Shown here one piece after another: positions 1-11,700 of a stretch of 42,902 bases of DNA (position 1 is its first letter; each line of letters starts with the position of its first letter). A program made the position numbers and the translations under genes. The stretch is from Ectocarpus siliculosus (taxonomy: Eukaryota > Sar > Phaeophyceae > Ectocarpales > Ectocarpaceae), in assembly GCA_000310025.1 (NCBI GenBank), contig FN649736.1:726473-769374 (forward strand). Reading direction: 5' to 3'. Under the pieces are notes generated by a model. That model saw only the letters and a program-made list of their open reading frames with translations, did not search any database and was not told where the DNA came from.

Positions 1-3
1 AAA

Positions 4-38
<35 letters not shown>

Positions 39-40
39 CC
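1..40. other. Poly-C contig edge
   Basis: After a short AAAGGGG the sequence is about 30 consecutive C residues. The far end of the window is a matching G-rich homopolymer. This looks like an assembly break at homopolymers and not a biological terminus; no telomeric repeat is present here. Confidence 0.7.
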
Positions 41-88
41 GCACGTCGCCCCCGAAACGGCTCTCACCCCGCTATTTTGTTTTGGAAG

Positions 89-632
89 ACCGTGCCGGAC
101 TGGAAAGACCGCATGTTCGAGGCGGCGGGATCGTACTCGAAAGGCCTTGGGAAGAGGACTAAGGAGTTCACCAACGATGTCAAGGTAGGCTTTTTCGCCG
201 GGGAGCGTTCCCCCCTCAGCGTATCGCGGCTGGTAGTGACGGCACCAAACACACACAATGAAAGGGCCAAAGAAGCGACACGGCGCTCCAGTGTTCAGGT
301 CTTGGTTCTAAAAGCTCAATCGCGCCCCCACGGCGCTTCGCGCTTGGTGAATGCCAGAGCGTGGTTAGGTGAGAACACGGCGTGCTCCGTCCCGGCTTTG
401 TGGGGATGCGAGGCCAATGGCCTTATGACTACACGGCATGCACGGCTATGAGTACCCCGCCCGGATTGACGTTGGCGTTTTTTTGGTTCTCCCGCCTCAG
501 GAAAAACACAAGGACGCTTCACCGCTGATCGTGGAGGCGTCGGAGAAGGACGGTGGGCTGTACGAAGTGTATCGCTCTCTTGAAGTCATGCAGTCCTGGC
601 GTAGACCAGACTCAGAAGAAGCGCATCATTAG
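89..632 (+). CDS. 3' end of an unrecognised gene (last two exons)
   Basis: Two exons fit together: 89-184 (acceptor after TTTTGGAAG, donor AAG|GTAGGC) and 501-632 (acceptor CCCGCCTCAG, stop TAG at 630-632). Both junctions are phase 0. The encoded tail is hydrophilic and charged; it begins TVPDWKDRMFEAAGSYSKG and ends RRPDSEEAHH. No domain is recognised and no membrane segment is visible. The gene starts outside the window, and the first exon could extend further left into the poly-C tract. The 316-bp intron contains one copy of a dispersed repeat whose second copy lies at 1012-1140. Splice phase and clean exon ends support a real gene; the product is unknown. Confidence 0.55.
329..461 (+). 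repeat. Dispersed direct repeat, copy 1 (intronic)
   Basis: About 130 bp, recurring in direct orientation at 1012-1140. Shared runs include GGCGTGCTCCGTCCCGGCTT and GGGATGCGAGG. This copy lies inside the intron of the gene at 89-632. No terminal repeats or target duplications were found by eye. Confidence 0.7.
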
Positions 633-1011
633 TAGCTTGGCCCCCGCGTGAAGCAATCAACTATACAGCAGTAGACCATGCCTTGTGTGCCTTGTGTGTA
701 GCGTGTTTGTTTGCCATTGATTCCGTCAGGGAGGGGCGGGGTTGGCGTCTGCTGGGCCTACCGAGCGGGGTTTTCCACTCGAACCGACGATTGTTGGGTG
801 TGTTGGGAGGGCCTTGGGTCTTGATTGCGGAAAGTTTTCGGTGCAGATTCGGTGCAGATTGGCTCATTCATGTAGTGGGATGACATGCCGGGAGTTCGAC
901 CCCCGGCAGGTTGTTCTTTTTTCCCACCCCATGCACAGCGGAAGTAAGCACAATATGCCGAACACCCTTAGCAGGATGCCGCGCGCCCTTCATGCGACTC
1001 GCCGAATACCT

Positions 1012-1140
1012 CACGGTGCTTCGTGCTTGGTGATGTGAGAGCCTGGTCCGGTGAGAACCCGGCGTGCTCCGTCCCGGCTTTGTAGGGATGCGAGGTCAAT
1101 GGTCCATCGACTACGGCATGCACGACCATAAGTACACCCA
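1012..1140 (+). repeat. Dispersed direct repeat, copy 2
   Basis: Diverged direct copy of 329-461, downstream of the first gene. The two copies differ by many substitutions and small indels, so the duplication is not recent. Confidence 0.7.
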
Positions 1141-2612
1141 GGCACAGCGGGGGTTTCCCAAAGTCCGTGTTGGCTGTGGTTACACCCGGGGACAGAGGGC
1201 GTGGCGGTGGAGCGTTCAAGGGCAAACACGCGACGAGAAGAGGGGGGTAGACACCAAGCGTTCGTCTACCGCCGCGTTTTACGACCTGTGATGAGGATGT
1301 TGGTTGTGTTCTGCCTATCTTGGGACGAGGTTTGTGTTGTGTTGTGTTGGCGGCACAGTAGAGAGGCTTGGGACTAGCGGACAACACTCGCTTAAGTTTG
1401 GTTTTCTCGTAAATATGCGGACTTGAAACCGTGGCCGGTACTACTGTATTTCTGTGCTCCCTTGTCGGGGACGCGTCTTGTACAGCGCACTCCTGATGTG
1501 TTGGTTTTGGTCCTTGAGTCTGGGATGGCTGTAGCTGTTGCCTTAAACGTGCTGCACAGCTGTCCGTCGAATGTCCCGTATATATGTATGTATGGAGTCC
1601 ACGATAGGCAGTTTGTTTCCTGACTGCGTGTGCATTATGCGTTGCGCAATCAGGCAGCTGCAGCTACGAAAGTTTCGGGTGTAGACAGCAGTTCCATCGG
1701 AGGTTGGCGTAGATGATAAGGTGTGCGTGTTTTGGTTCAGGTTGGGTGCATTTGCGAACAAGCTACATATGCATACGTACCTATTAGTAGATCTGCATAT
1801 TCCAATGTAAGCGTATTTCCTGGGCTCATGAGGTGTGCTTTGCGTTGCACAGAGTGGTACGAGGTGTACAAGTTGCATGAGAGTACAATCGGTATTTCCC
1901 TACAATTGTTTTTTCGGGAGTGGGAAACGTAGCTCCTCGTTACAAGCAGTAGCAATCGGGTGGTGATCGAGTGTGTGTGTGTGTGTTTTTTTTTTTTGCA
2001 TTTGTTGTGGGCCCCAGTTTACTCTTGTCTTCTCGCAAGAGTACACTTTTTCTGGACACAGGCCACCCCCCGGCGACGGCAAAGTTCTTTTTGGTTTAAT
2101 ATGAACTAGTATTTTATGTAGGAATTAGTATACGGGGGTTCGTTCACGAAAATAAGATCGTTACCACGGTGCCCCTATGAAAAGTATTTATCAAATAGAC
2201 TGCCCGCACGGCCTCCGATTTCGATTAGTAGGCCCATGTGTGTGTGTGTGTTTTTTTTTTTCGCGTGTCCCTTATTCTTCTCGGTATATATTTGACGTAC
2301 CAGCTGCGTGACATACTGGAGGCGACGGGAGGAACGTTGATGCACAAACGAGATGTTCAATGTTTTTCTGTTTATGCTTGCCCTGGGACAAGCTGCCTTC
2401 AATCTTCAACTTTGCATCACGAGAGGTCACAGCACAGCAGTGCTTCCTTCCTCTCTGTTGTACTCGCGGCTAAATAGCCGCTTTCCGTCACATGCACTTC
2501 TTTACGTGAAGCTTCCCTAGAGCAAACTCTATCCCCAAATACCGATGTCACCCATTTCTTCTCGTCTGCACGATGCAGCCCCCCGTAGCCTTCTTCCTGC
2601 TGGCCCCGGCTA
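1141..2612. other. Intergenic, no gene seen; two (GT)n-Tn microsatellites
   Basis: No exon set with consistent splice phase was found. Two similar simple repeats, a GT run followed by a T run, lie at about 1970-1999 and 2236-2262. They could be poly-T tails of old retroposed copies or independent microsatellites. Confidence 0.5.
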
Positions 2613-2879
2613 CAGAGGAGTTTGCTCCACCATACCGTAAGGTTGCGAGTCAGCGCACAGGGGTGCGATCGATTTTCAAAGCGCAATTTCTCCACAACCA
2701 GGAGGGTGCGAGCGCCAACTGCTACAATACTTCTCCGGAAAGCTCTCGATGAGATATTTCCCCACTTTTCGACAGTGGTAACCTCCTGGTTGTTGTGGAG
2801 AAATGACGCTTTGAAAATCGATCGCACCCCTGTGCGCTGACTCGCAACCTTACGGTACCCGGTTTAGCAGAGGAGTTTG
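2613..2879. mobile_element. Foldback/MITE-like element flanked by a 12-bp direct repeat
   Basis: The exact 12-mer CAGAGGAGTTTG is at 2613-2624 and again at 2868-2879. Between them, 2625-2867 is a long imperfect inverted repeat. The left arm, roughly 2634-2705, contains CCGTAAGGTTGCGAGTCAGC; the right arm, roughly 2770-2857, contains its complement. An inner pair (ACCAGGAGG / CCTCCTGGT) extends the stem. The arms pair over about 70 bp with few mismatches. There is no coding capacity. This is consistent with a non-autonomous foldback transposon with a long target duplication. Confidence 0.6.
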
Positions 2880-3255
2880 TATCCAGCATAAGCGTGTAGC
2901 TTTCCTCTGGTAATTTTCCTGTAGGCCGGCCCTTCCGTCGAATGCAGAAATTTCTGAAACCACGCCGTAACCTTCTTTTTGGACAGGGCATTTCCCCGCA
3001 CGAAAAAAACAAACAGTTGTCGACCACAACAACGCGCATCCGCCGCACACTTGTATCACTCTTCTCCCCTCCCCCACTCCACTCTTCAGGTCTCTACCCT
3101 TTACCTTCCTCCATCGCCACAAGCCAAGGCAACTGGATCCTCGTCCATCTCTCTCGAGTCCGACACCCAGCACTCGAAGCCATCTACTGCTCTACCCACT
3201 CCTTGGAAAGCATCTGCCCTTGCCAAGGTTTAGCCTAAGAAGACTACACGAAAGG

Positions 3256-6200
3256 ATGAGCTGCAAATTTTTCGCTTCGGTCGGCCTGATGGCTCTGGTC
3301 GACACAGCGGCCGGCAACTACGTGGAGTACACGACCTATGAGAACGGCGGCTGCGTAACTGCTCTCTCCGTCAGCGTCTACACCGGAGTGCCAAGTGAGC
3401 CAACCGTAAAAATCTAGTCTAAAGTCTTCTTTGACAAACGCGCTGCTTTCGTGTGAGCAAACCGTAAAATCTCCAGTTCAAGTCAACGTACAGACAGCAC
3501 CGAGGTTTGGTTTGGTACCTGGCGCGTTCACTCGGCATTATGGTTTGATTCACACCTCACATGCGCGTGCCTCATCCTGCCAGCCGAACTTGAGTACTCC
3601 CTATCACCGCTCGCCCAGGCAGCAGCAGCGACAGCCTTGCAGGATGTGGTGCAGCGTATCGACACATCCCGATGTTGAGCCTAGAGGATATGATGTCCCG
3701 TGGGATATCCGTATGATCATTTGTCATTTTTCATGACACATCCATCCATCACTGGTTTACACACCGATCACAACCAAGCTCTTTCCGAGTTTCGTAGGTC
3801 CCTCCCAAGCGAGACGCGCTTTGGGCTTAGCCTTGTTGTCTCCACGACGGTGGTTGGGTGGGACTTGTACCAGGTAGTTCCCAATTTGCTGCTGTGTTCG
3901 CGGAAAATAATATGAATTTTTTTAAAAAAGCATGGGGTTGAAAACATGCGTCGTTTGTACTTTCCGGGCTTCCGGACGGAAGCATAAATTTATCTGCTGC
4001 GGCGAACTCCGCGCATGCAATCGCTCCGAAAGAGTCTGTCGAGGCACAGCCACATGCTTGTAATGGCTCCAGAACAATGTCCATCACCAAGGTGTGCATG
4101 TATCTCGGCATCCGAACTCTTTCAGCGGGGCTGCACCAAAGCACATGTGTTGAACATCTTATACGTGTACTCTTTGTTCAACCATTTCTTGGTTCGCACG
4201 GAGAGAACCCGACAACAAACACCGATGGGGTGAAACCCCGACAGCGTGCGGTGCGGGGAAAATCACATACTGCTGTATGTAGGCTAGCAACGTCGATCGG
4301 GCGGGGGTAATAGGCCTCGGGTACGACTCGGAACCTTACAAGTAGTCTATCTGTAATGCTGTACTAGGTGCACCAGGCACCCAGGCGTGTCCCCGATGGG
4401 CTCGACGAGGATGCGACCGGTTTGTGTCCGTTGATGCCGGCACACACTCTTGCGAAAAGTAAGATCCAAAGTTTGAAGTATTTCCACGCCGTGGGAAAAA
4501 ATAGAATATAAACGAATGATTCCGGGAAGAGGCATGGGATGCTGCATACCACACCGTCGCGAGCACCAGCAGCACCTTAGACATAGCATCTTGGCGGCTA
4601 GCATCTTGGCGGATAGATGCGGCAGGCTCACCACTTACCCGCCACACTTAATCGCTCCCAACCCTGCCTATTTCCCACGGCGTGATAGCAAGCAGTGGAC
4701 ATTACCCGCAACAGAGGAGCCGTTGACATCGATTCACACGATACAACCAGCAGCAACCATAGGAGCAGCCCGATGGGCTTGCCTCAAATCAGGTTTGTCT
4801 TCCAAGACAGCAGTGCGGCGGAAGCAACCCGTGATGAACCGATCCAGGGCAACCATCCTGAGAACGCACAGCAGTAGTAGACGACGCTCACGCCCTCGAA
4901 GGTTTCTCTCGATCCGTGTCCCGAGGGGCGTGGGCGATCGTCAGATCGTGTGTGCGTGGGAAGCTACATGTGCTTGTTGGAGCACCACCGAACCGGCGCG
5001 ACTTTATGAAATAATATAAAACATGTACTCATTTTTGTGATGTTGAAGCTTTCCCGACACCCGTCCTTTTCAATAACGTCGCTCCTTCTCTTCGTACTCC
5101 TACCTGCCTGTCCTCTCTCCGCCAAACACAGCGGTCAACGGCGTGCAAACCGCAGACATGTGCCTCGAGTACGAGGGGACCGCAGAAAGCACCAGCGTGG
5201 CGTCCAGCCTGACGGACCAACAGGGTCTCCTCTCGCTCATGCACGTGTGCAACACGACCGACCCGGGACAGCTGACGAGCACCTGGTACTCCACGGACGA
5301 CTGCGACGAGACGGCCGTGGCCTACGAGTTCAGAGAGGATGCGACCTGCGGCGTTTCCTGCACGGATGTTGGTGAGAGCTTCGTACGAGATATGTTTTTT
5401 CTGTTGCCGTGCGACAACGCTGTGGCGGAAAAGTAATGGCTGGCGAGCGCAACAGGTGTTTTTGTGCCATCGATACTTTGAAGGCTCGATCGCTCTACCC
5501 AAACAAGAGGCTGCCAACGCCGATCGACCATGTGCAAGGACAGCTCTCGATGAGATAGGTCATCTCGAAATCACCCTTTGTCGGTATTTGGCAGCGTCGG
5601 GCTGTGAAACAGTCGAGATTTGAAAAGCGATACACCTGCGTGGCGTCGCTTGCACTGAATGAACGGCATTCATTCTAGTCTAGTCCATGTCTTGTACAAT
5701 ACGCTTTGTTGGGACTACCGGTTCTCTTTGGGTAGCCCGTCCGAATCAATAGAAATAACCGACCAGAAAACCACCACCTCATCACCAAGTCCCGCCCCGC
5801 CGAACTCGACACCAGAGCCTGACTATGGGACGGACGACTTCGAGGAGGCCACGATAACTTTCTACGACACTTCCGACTGCAGCAATGCCACGGACACCGA
5901 GGTCTACGCCATGGCCGATCTGTACGAGCTCTATGAAGTGGCGGACGGGACGTCTTGCAGCGCGTCGGGGGACTTCGACCTATACACGGTCATCCAGTGC
6001 AGTGACGGCTCCCCTGCCGCGGTGTACTACGAGGTACGCATACCCAGCCGTAGGTTCCCCGTTTTTCTCTGAAAGATCAGAGTTCTTGCATGTGGGTGCG
6101 TATTTCTAGCCGTAAATTGTATGCGAATGAATGGATGAGACAGACGTCCATACTCCAAACAGGGGACGAATAAGTGTAAAGTTGGATGGCGCTTTGATAT

Positions 6201-6783
6201 TCCTGTATGTGTCTTCTCCTGATTGGATACTCGCTCGCGCGCTTGCTTTTTCTGCATCGGCAGAAAGCAAGGCGGTTCACTCGTGTTACAGTGCGTAACA
6301 TGCTTGGGTCACCGTGTTCGCTTCCTGTAGGAAAATGGGAAGACGACGTCTCACCTGGGCCCTTTTGGAGCAGTGGGTTGTGCGTACCAACCCCCGTAAA
6401 TTACGTTCATGAGCCGTCCTGTGAAGCTGCCGTGACACGTTTCTGATATGTCAACCCCCCGGAACTCACGCACGGTAATGCCGTTCTTCTGTGAACCGCT
6501 TCAGGACGCCACCTGTGCCGGGGACGCCGTGGGCATGACCTACAACCCCGGGTGCGCTGCCGTCCCCAGCAACGGCACGTACCCGGGAGACTATTTCATG
6601 GCGGAGTGCACGGAGGAGACCGCCGCGGTTGAGGACGACGATACGGAGGTTGAAGAAGACGGGGCCACCAACTCCGCGTTTTCTCGCTTCGGACTCGGGT
6701 CCACGCCCGCATTCTTCGTGTCATGTGGCGTTGCGGCTGCCAGCGTTGCTATAACAACCAACGTCTTCTTTGCCCGTTTTTAA
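3256..6783 (+). CDS. Secreted/surface Cys-rich protein, four exons
   Basis: Exons 3256-3394, 5132-5371, 5753-6033 and 6505-6783 join with phases 1, 1 and 0 and encode about 312 residues. The start ATG at 3256 opens a hydrophobic signal-like leader (FFASVGLMALVDTAAG). The body is acidic and Thr/Ser-rich with many spaced cysteines (for example YSTDDCDETAV, FYDTSDCSNAT, NPGCAAV), and segments of exons 2 and 3 resemble each other loosely, as if from internal duplication. A Ser/Pro/Thr linker begins exon 3. The C-terminus ends in a hydrophobic stretch (AFFVSCGVAAASVAI) and a short tail, suggesting a GPI signal or membrane anchor. Donors are CCAA|GTGAGC, GTTG|GTGAGA and GAG|GTACGC; acceptors are CACAG, AATAG and TTCAG. 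No named family is recognised. Secretion is inferred from the leader and cysteine content. Confidence 0.7.
3395..5131 (+). other. Intron 1 of the secreted-protein gene
   Basis: This 1,737-bp intron has no convincing exon. Near its start a donor-like segment is duplicated (GTGAGCCAACCGTAAAA at about 3395 and GTGAGCAAACCGTAAAA at about 3455), giving a second potential 5' splice site. A short tandem duplication (AGCATCTTGGCGG) lies near 4590-4615. Confidence 0.5.
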
Positions 6784-7364
6784 TCGTGGTGTGACCCTGG
6801 GTCCGTGAGTAGGGCGAGCATGTTTTTTGCTTGCCGGTTGTTCAAGGCTATTTTATTCTGTTGTTTGTGGTGGTGCTGTGGTTGTTGTCGAGGTTTGATG
6901 CTTGGCCACGCGGGTGACAAGCAGGTTTAGTTGGTTCCGCAAACAAAGTTGCTGGCAGTTTTCGTGAAAACGAGGGGGTGTGAAGATTATTAGGGTGACC
7001 CTCGCGGTCCGGTGCTCGCGCAATGGCTGAGCCCCCGCGTGTAGAGTTTGTTGTGGGGTCAACATTGCTGCCGTGCACTCATTACATATCACAAGAAGGC
7101 TTGTTGGTGGCCAGGAGTGGCCTGACAACCCACCGTAATTTGGTTGCCTTATATAGAAATAGTATTTGTTTTGGTGATTGTGAGTATGTTCAGATCCCGC
7201 GTGCCTTGTGCCGGGCGGCTCCAGCGAGCTCTTGCGGTATGTAGGTAAAGTGGTCCGATTATATATGGCACGGCGTGGCCGCCACAATGTAGTGCTGCCG
7301 ATCGCCCTCTTGTGCCTGAATCGGATGTGGCCTTTGTTTGATTCGAATGTTATTCGCGCGGAGA
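6784..7364. other. Intergenic, nothing recognised
   Basis: No exon chain, RNA gene or repeat boundary is seen. Homology to the duplicated segment at 32156 onward starts at about 7365. Confidence 0.4.
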
Positions 7365-7919
7365 TTTGTCGTGTTCCGCCCCATTGATGCTTGGCGGCTA
7401 GGCTACACCTTTCCAAGGTACAAAGACAAGTGTATTCTATTGTATTTGAAGCATTGATCGCAGTCACACAGGAAGAAGTCTCCACCGTTTGCTGTTGATG
7501 CTTGTCTTCTTGAATTGCTGCTACGTTCTGCGTCGTTTGACTGAAATATCGTCGGGGCAAAACAGACAGCTTGGTGCGACCCGGGCCTGAGTGACTCGCT
7601 GGTTGTCGTGCTCGTTGTCGAGGTGGTTGATGGAACTGACGATAGTCTTGTGAGTTCAAGCTGCTGTGGTGGAAAGCCGACATCAGCATCACTGTGTCGA
7701 GCTGATGATGCATCTACCCGTAGGCGGGAAAGGTGTGCCGGCTAGAGATTGATGTTGCGAGCACAGATGTGAGCTCGAAGTAGCAGCGGATGGTATGAGG
7801 TTCAAACAACTCCGCGAAGAAGAGAGGGCCTCCCGGGAAGACACTATACGGAGTGGGAGAAGCTAAAAGAACTGCGAATAAGTTCGATGGAATTACGTGG
7901 AGTACATTTTCTGGGAACA

Positions 7920-8158
7920 TTGTGCGTGAGGCCGGCCATGAGCTGCTCAGACGAAAGCTCTTTCGAGAGCATGGGTTCAACAGTTGTGCTCTTGCTTGTC
8001 TATCTTCTATCTACCGTAGCACAACCAACGTGGGTGTACCTGAAAACTGTTTCTTTGCTGCATATATGACATCGAAATAGTTGTTTTCGAGCAGCAGCGT
8101 TTTCCTCAATTACACGTTGGGATGTCGACGCGGCTTAAAAGGAAGAGCAGTGAATTAT
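7920..8158. mobile_element. 239-bp insertion absent from the paralogous copy
   Basis: In copy A the string AACA (7916-7919) is followed by 239 bp, then AACA again (8159-8162) and CGAATCGGACGGGATG. In copy B the same point reads GGGAACAGCGAATCGG with one AACA and no insert. This fits an insertion with a 4-bp target duplication. No clear terminal inverted repeat is seen, so a deletion in copy B remains possible. Confidence 0.45.
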
Positions 8159-8270
8159 AACAACGAATCGGACGGGATGTACACACGGCGCCGGCATCGG
8201 TCCAGGGGCAACCGGGGGAACTTGTGCTGATTTCATAGCACGACGAGCGATCGGCAATCGGTACATAAGA

Positions 8271-8633
8271 TTGTTCTACTGCAGCAAAGAACAAAACATC
8301 GATGAGCACCTCGCAATACTTCACGCCAGCGCGGAAGTTGTACAGGAAACACGGAGGCAACCTACACGCCATGGCGCCATCACACCACCATATCACGACA
8401 TAGGCAGGCCTCCAAACGCACTTGTTGTTGCCGGAGTCACGCTGATACGGAGTATTCCCGAAAAGAACACTTGCCCTCCATGCTCGACAGTAGTGGGATT
8501 CCTCTTGACCAACCCTCCACCGTTGTTAGAGCACGCACCAACAGGCTACGAAGCAATCATCAGCCCAACACACAACATGAATGAGCCCCACTTTATTTAC
8601 CACCTCTCACATCCACGTTCAAAAGGCTTTTAG
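8271..8633 (+). pseudogene. Relic ORF of unknown function, paralogue of 32529-33344
   Basis: This 120-codon open stretch matches the middle of the 272-codon ORF in copy B, with conservative changes (for example DEHLAILHAS here and DDHLDIFHAS there). Here the upstream part is broken: a short length difference near 7845-7855 shifts the frame, and the 239-bp insert at 7920 separates the halves. No domain is recognised. It could be a relic gene or a non-coding repeat that happens to be open. Confidence 0.3.
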
Positions 8634-8743
8634 AATAGATATGATAGGTCCAACTTGCAACCAAGCACATTCGGAGCTTCCCGCAAAGCTCCTGGACAAA
8701 CAACCATTGCTTTATGTCTCAGCATGGTAAACATTCACTCCCC

Positions 8744-11700
8744 TTACTTCCTCTTCCCTAGCTTTGAATCACACCACGGGTCCCTTCGCAAGGGGTCGAA
8801 GCAACGGGCACAATTCCTCAACGAAACGTCCAGGGTTGCCCGGGCGGCGTCTGTGGCCGTACCGGCGGATGTGGTCATGTCCGTGATCTCCGCTCTTGCA
8901 GCGTCAACGAGGGCCTCCGAAGAGGCCATGACCGCGAGCAAGGCGGCGGCGTCGGCGGCGGCGTCGGCGGCGGTTTCTTTCGTGAAGGTGACGGCCCGCG
9001 CCGTTTGCTCGGCGACGACCTTGCGCCGCGCGTTTGCCCCGGGAGACTGGTCACAGCTGGAGCAGACCCAGCTTCCCTCGGGGATGGCGTCGAGGTTTAC
9101 ACAGGCGGCATGGAACCCTGCCATCACAAGATTGTAACGGGGCGGAAGGAAAATATGACAAAATGCGTTGGCGACGCGGAGGTCAACGCCAAGTTTACCG
9201 CAAAATCCAATTTTACGGCAGGTGTTTTGATTGAAAGCATGATTGACAATCAATTTGTTCGTAAATCTGCAAGCGGCACGGTCGCCTACGGCAATGGGGG
9301 TACCAGTGACAAGTAAGAGCAGATCGTCTGAGACTGGACGGTTTAGAAACCCAACCCGCACCCTGGCACTAAGCCCAACTTGACCCACGGAGGAGGTGTA
9401 CAGCCAAGCAACGGTTTTGGTAGTATCTTTATGTTGAGGTACTTGTTTGGTGCACCCAAAACACGACCCGAACAGGCACGTGAGTCTCGACAAGGAAGTG
9501 CTGATGATATGTCCACTCACCCTTGCTGCATGCGCCCTCGCAGTACACCAGCAGGCCCTTTCGGTGGCACCTGTGGCAACACTGACAAAGAGGAACACGC
9601 GCAACCAAGACATCAAAAGTGGTAGGAATTGAGCGCTACACATAGACCGTGTATGATGCTGTGGGTTTCTTGTGTCCAAAGATTTGCGCGTTGTTGCGTG
9701 GGTTGCATGTCAAACGCTGAACGTGTACAGGCCCAGAGCGCGGGACGCATATTCCGGCAAATTCATCTTGGAGCAAGCGAAGAGGACAACCTGTTGTCTC
9801 GAATGTGCTGCATGCATGCCGAAGACGCCACAGCTTCGTACTTACTTCGAGTTTGTCGTTCCTGTGTTGTGTCATGTTGTCCGGGCGGACGACGACCACA
9901 AAGGCGGCGCCATAGAGTCAACCGGCAGACCGGCAACACAGAGATAGGACGGCCACGGGAGGGGGGCGAACCACAAGGTTTAAAACACCGTGGTACGTGG
10001 CGGTGGATACCATTATTAGACTACAGCAACAAAATATCCGCCGGATGGCGGCCCGTTTGGTCTGGTGCGACGATCGATTCGGTCCCAAGTTGTGCAGGAA
10101 ACAAAGATGCGATTTGATCATATGCTAAGGAGACGAGATTCGAGAAGCAGGAACAGAGCAACGAAGGCGACAGTGCCTCCTTCTTCTGTGGGACGACAGG
10201 GTTAAGAACGCCGGAAATGGACAAGAGGATCCGGGCGATTGTTGCGGGTGTTTTTTTGTACTCTCCACCTGAAAAGGCCGTGAGCGGCGGTCATCGAGCG
10301 CAGGAAGGCACAGGTCAAATCTTCCCAGTCACTTCACCCCCGCCATCGAGCGTTATTCTTGCAACGGTCCCTCAGCAGTTGACTCACCTCGCAATTTTGA
10401 CCACTTCGTCGTACTTCTTCGATGTCTTAAGGGCGAGATAGGCGGGACCTGTCTTCCACCCGCTGTTGTAGCGCGTGCTGCACTCGCCCGCGGTGCGCAT
10501 GATAGACTGAGAGTCGAAGTGGCATTGGCGTACGGGTGGAAAACGGGGAGGCTTAGCCTGCGGTGGGTTTGGTGAACACTAGCAGAAACAAAAAGCACAG
10601 TTGGCGTCTTCACGCGTATGTTATAGGATTCAGATGTGTAGACGAAACCAGACTTCATCACGCGTGCATACCACTACACTTGGCGTTGTCGGCTTATTCG
10701 TACGGTGTTGTCTGGCTTGGTTGTGTCTTGGCGCGGTTTGGTGCTTTAGACTGCTGCTGCAGTTTTTTGCGCTTTCGCCCCAACCACAGCTTAGCTTTGC
10801 CTCGCTTATCGGTATGTCTCAATCTAGCGTCGGCTCATCGGACTCCGCTTCGGCGAGCCCTGAGCATTCTGAACGTTCGCGTTCGCCGGTGTCACCGCCT
10901 CGCGTAGCGACCTTCGGGTCCCCGGCAGCTGGCCGTCAGGCCACACAGCTGCTGCTGTCTTCGGACGGTGCTCGTGCCGCTGACCCTGTTGCCGATGCCG
11001 CTCGTTTGTCAGAGCTTCGCGCTCAACGCATTCGGGAGAGGTTCGCCTCGCCGGCTTCGGTCGACGCTAACCCCGTGGGTGCTGTCCTCAAACCGCCAGC
11101 ACCCACACCTGGAACTTCGGTTTCTGCCTCTGTGTCTTTGGGTGTACAACAGCAGTCCGTCTCGACGGCTGCTGGTGATGAGCTTTCTGAATTCCCGCGT
11201 GAACCACGTGTCGACTCGAATTTTCCTCTCGCCCCATCCACCGTTGAGCACCCTCCTCTTGGGACCGACATCGGTTTCGACCATGTTGCTGGCCCTGTAG
11301 TACAACGCTTGTCCAGTCGCTCGGCTTCTCGCAGCACGTTGCAGTTCGACTATACAGTGCCGGCGATTCCCCCTTTTTCTTCTCGTAGCGATCGTGTACA
11401 AGCAGCGGCTCGCGCTCAACGGCTTCGTGACCGTCGTGCATCTGCTCCAGTGACATCACCGCTTGCAGATTCCGCCGCATCACCACCCACTGTTCCAGTA
11501 GTTTCGACTACACGGGCGATTTCGATTGCCTCTGGTGCACTCCCCACAGTAGCTTCGTCTACCCCAGCTCTTTCGGTTGATTCTACTGCATTTGATCCCG
11601 TGGTTTCGCCCACACAGGCCATTTCGTTTGCCTCCGATGCTTTAGCTTCAGTAGTTTCGACTACAGGTGCAGTTTCGGCTGCTAACGTGCCTGTCCCTGC

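Larger units (their letters stand above)
7365..10618. repeat. Segmental duplication, resident copy (copy A, left part)
   Basis: 7365-8830 matches 32156-33360 in direct orientation. Part of the remainder, including the SANT-2 exon and introns of the ELM2-SANT-PHD gene, recurs inverted at about 33820-34440 and direct at about 34440-35240. Copy A continues after the retrotransposon at 23892-24137. The copies differ by scattered substitutions and indels. In copy A the order follows the intact gene, so it is taken as the source arrangement. Confidence 0.75.

Noticed and set aside
2936-3238. ORFs just upstream of the secreted-protein start
   Set aside because: They overlap on both strands in a C/T-rich leader. 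The ATG at 3256 followed by a signal-like leader is the better start.
4516-5019. 167-codon ORF inside intron 1 of the secreted-protein gene
   Set aside because: It overlaps an intron supported by matching splice phases and has no protein-like features.
6853-7713. 286-codon minus ORF
   Set aside because: No recognisable domain. Only its start is shared with copy B, where the frame ends after about 90 codons.
8744-9679. 311-codon minus-strand ORF as one exon
   Set aside because: Its upstream part (9118-9679) runs through an intron and reads the PHD first-half exon in the wrong frame. Splicing 9581-9521 to 9117 gives a perfect PHD finger.
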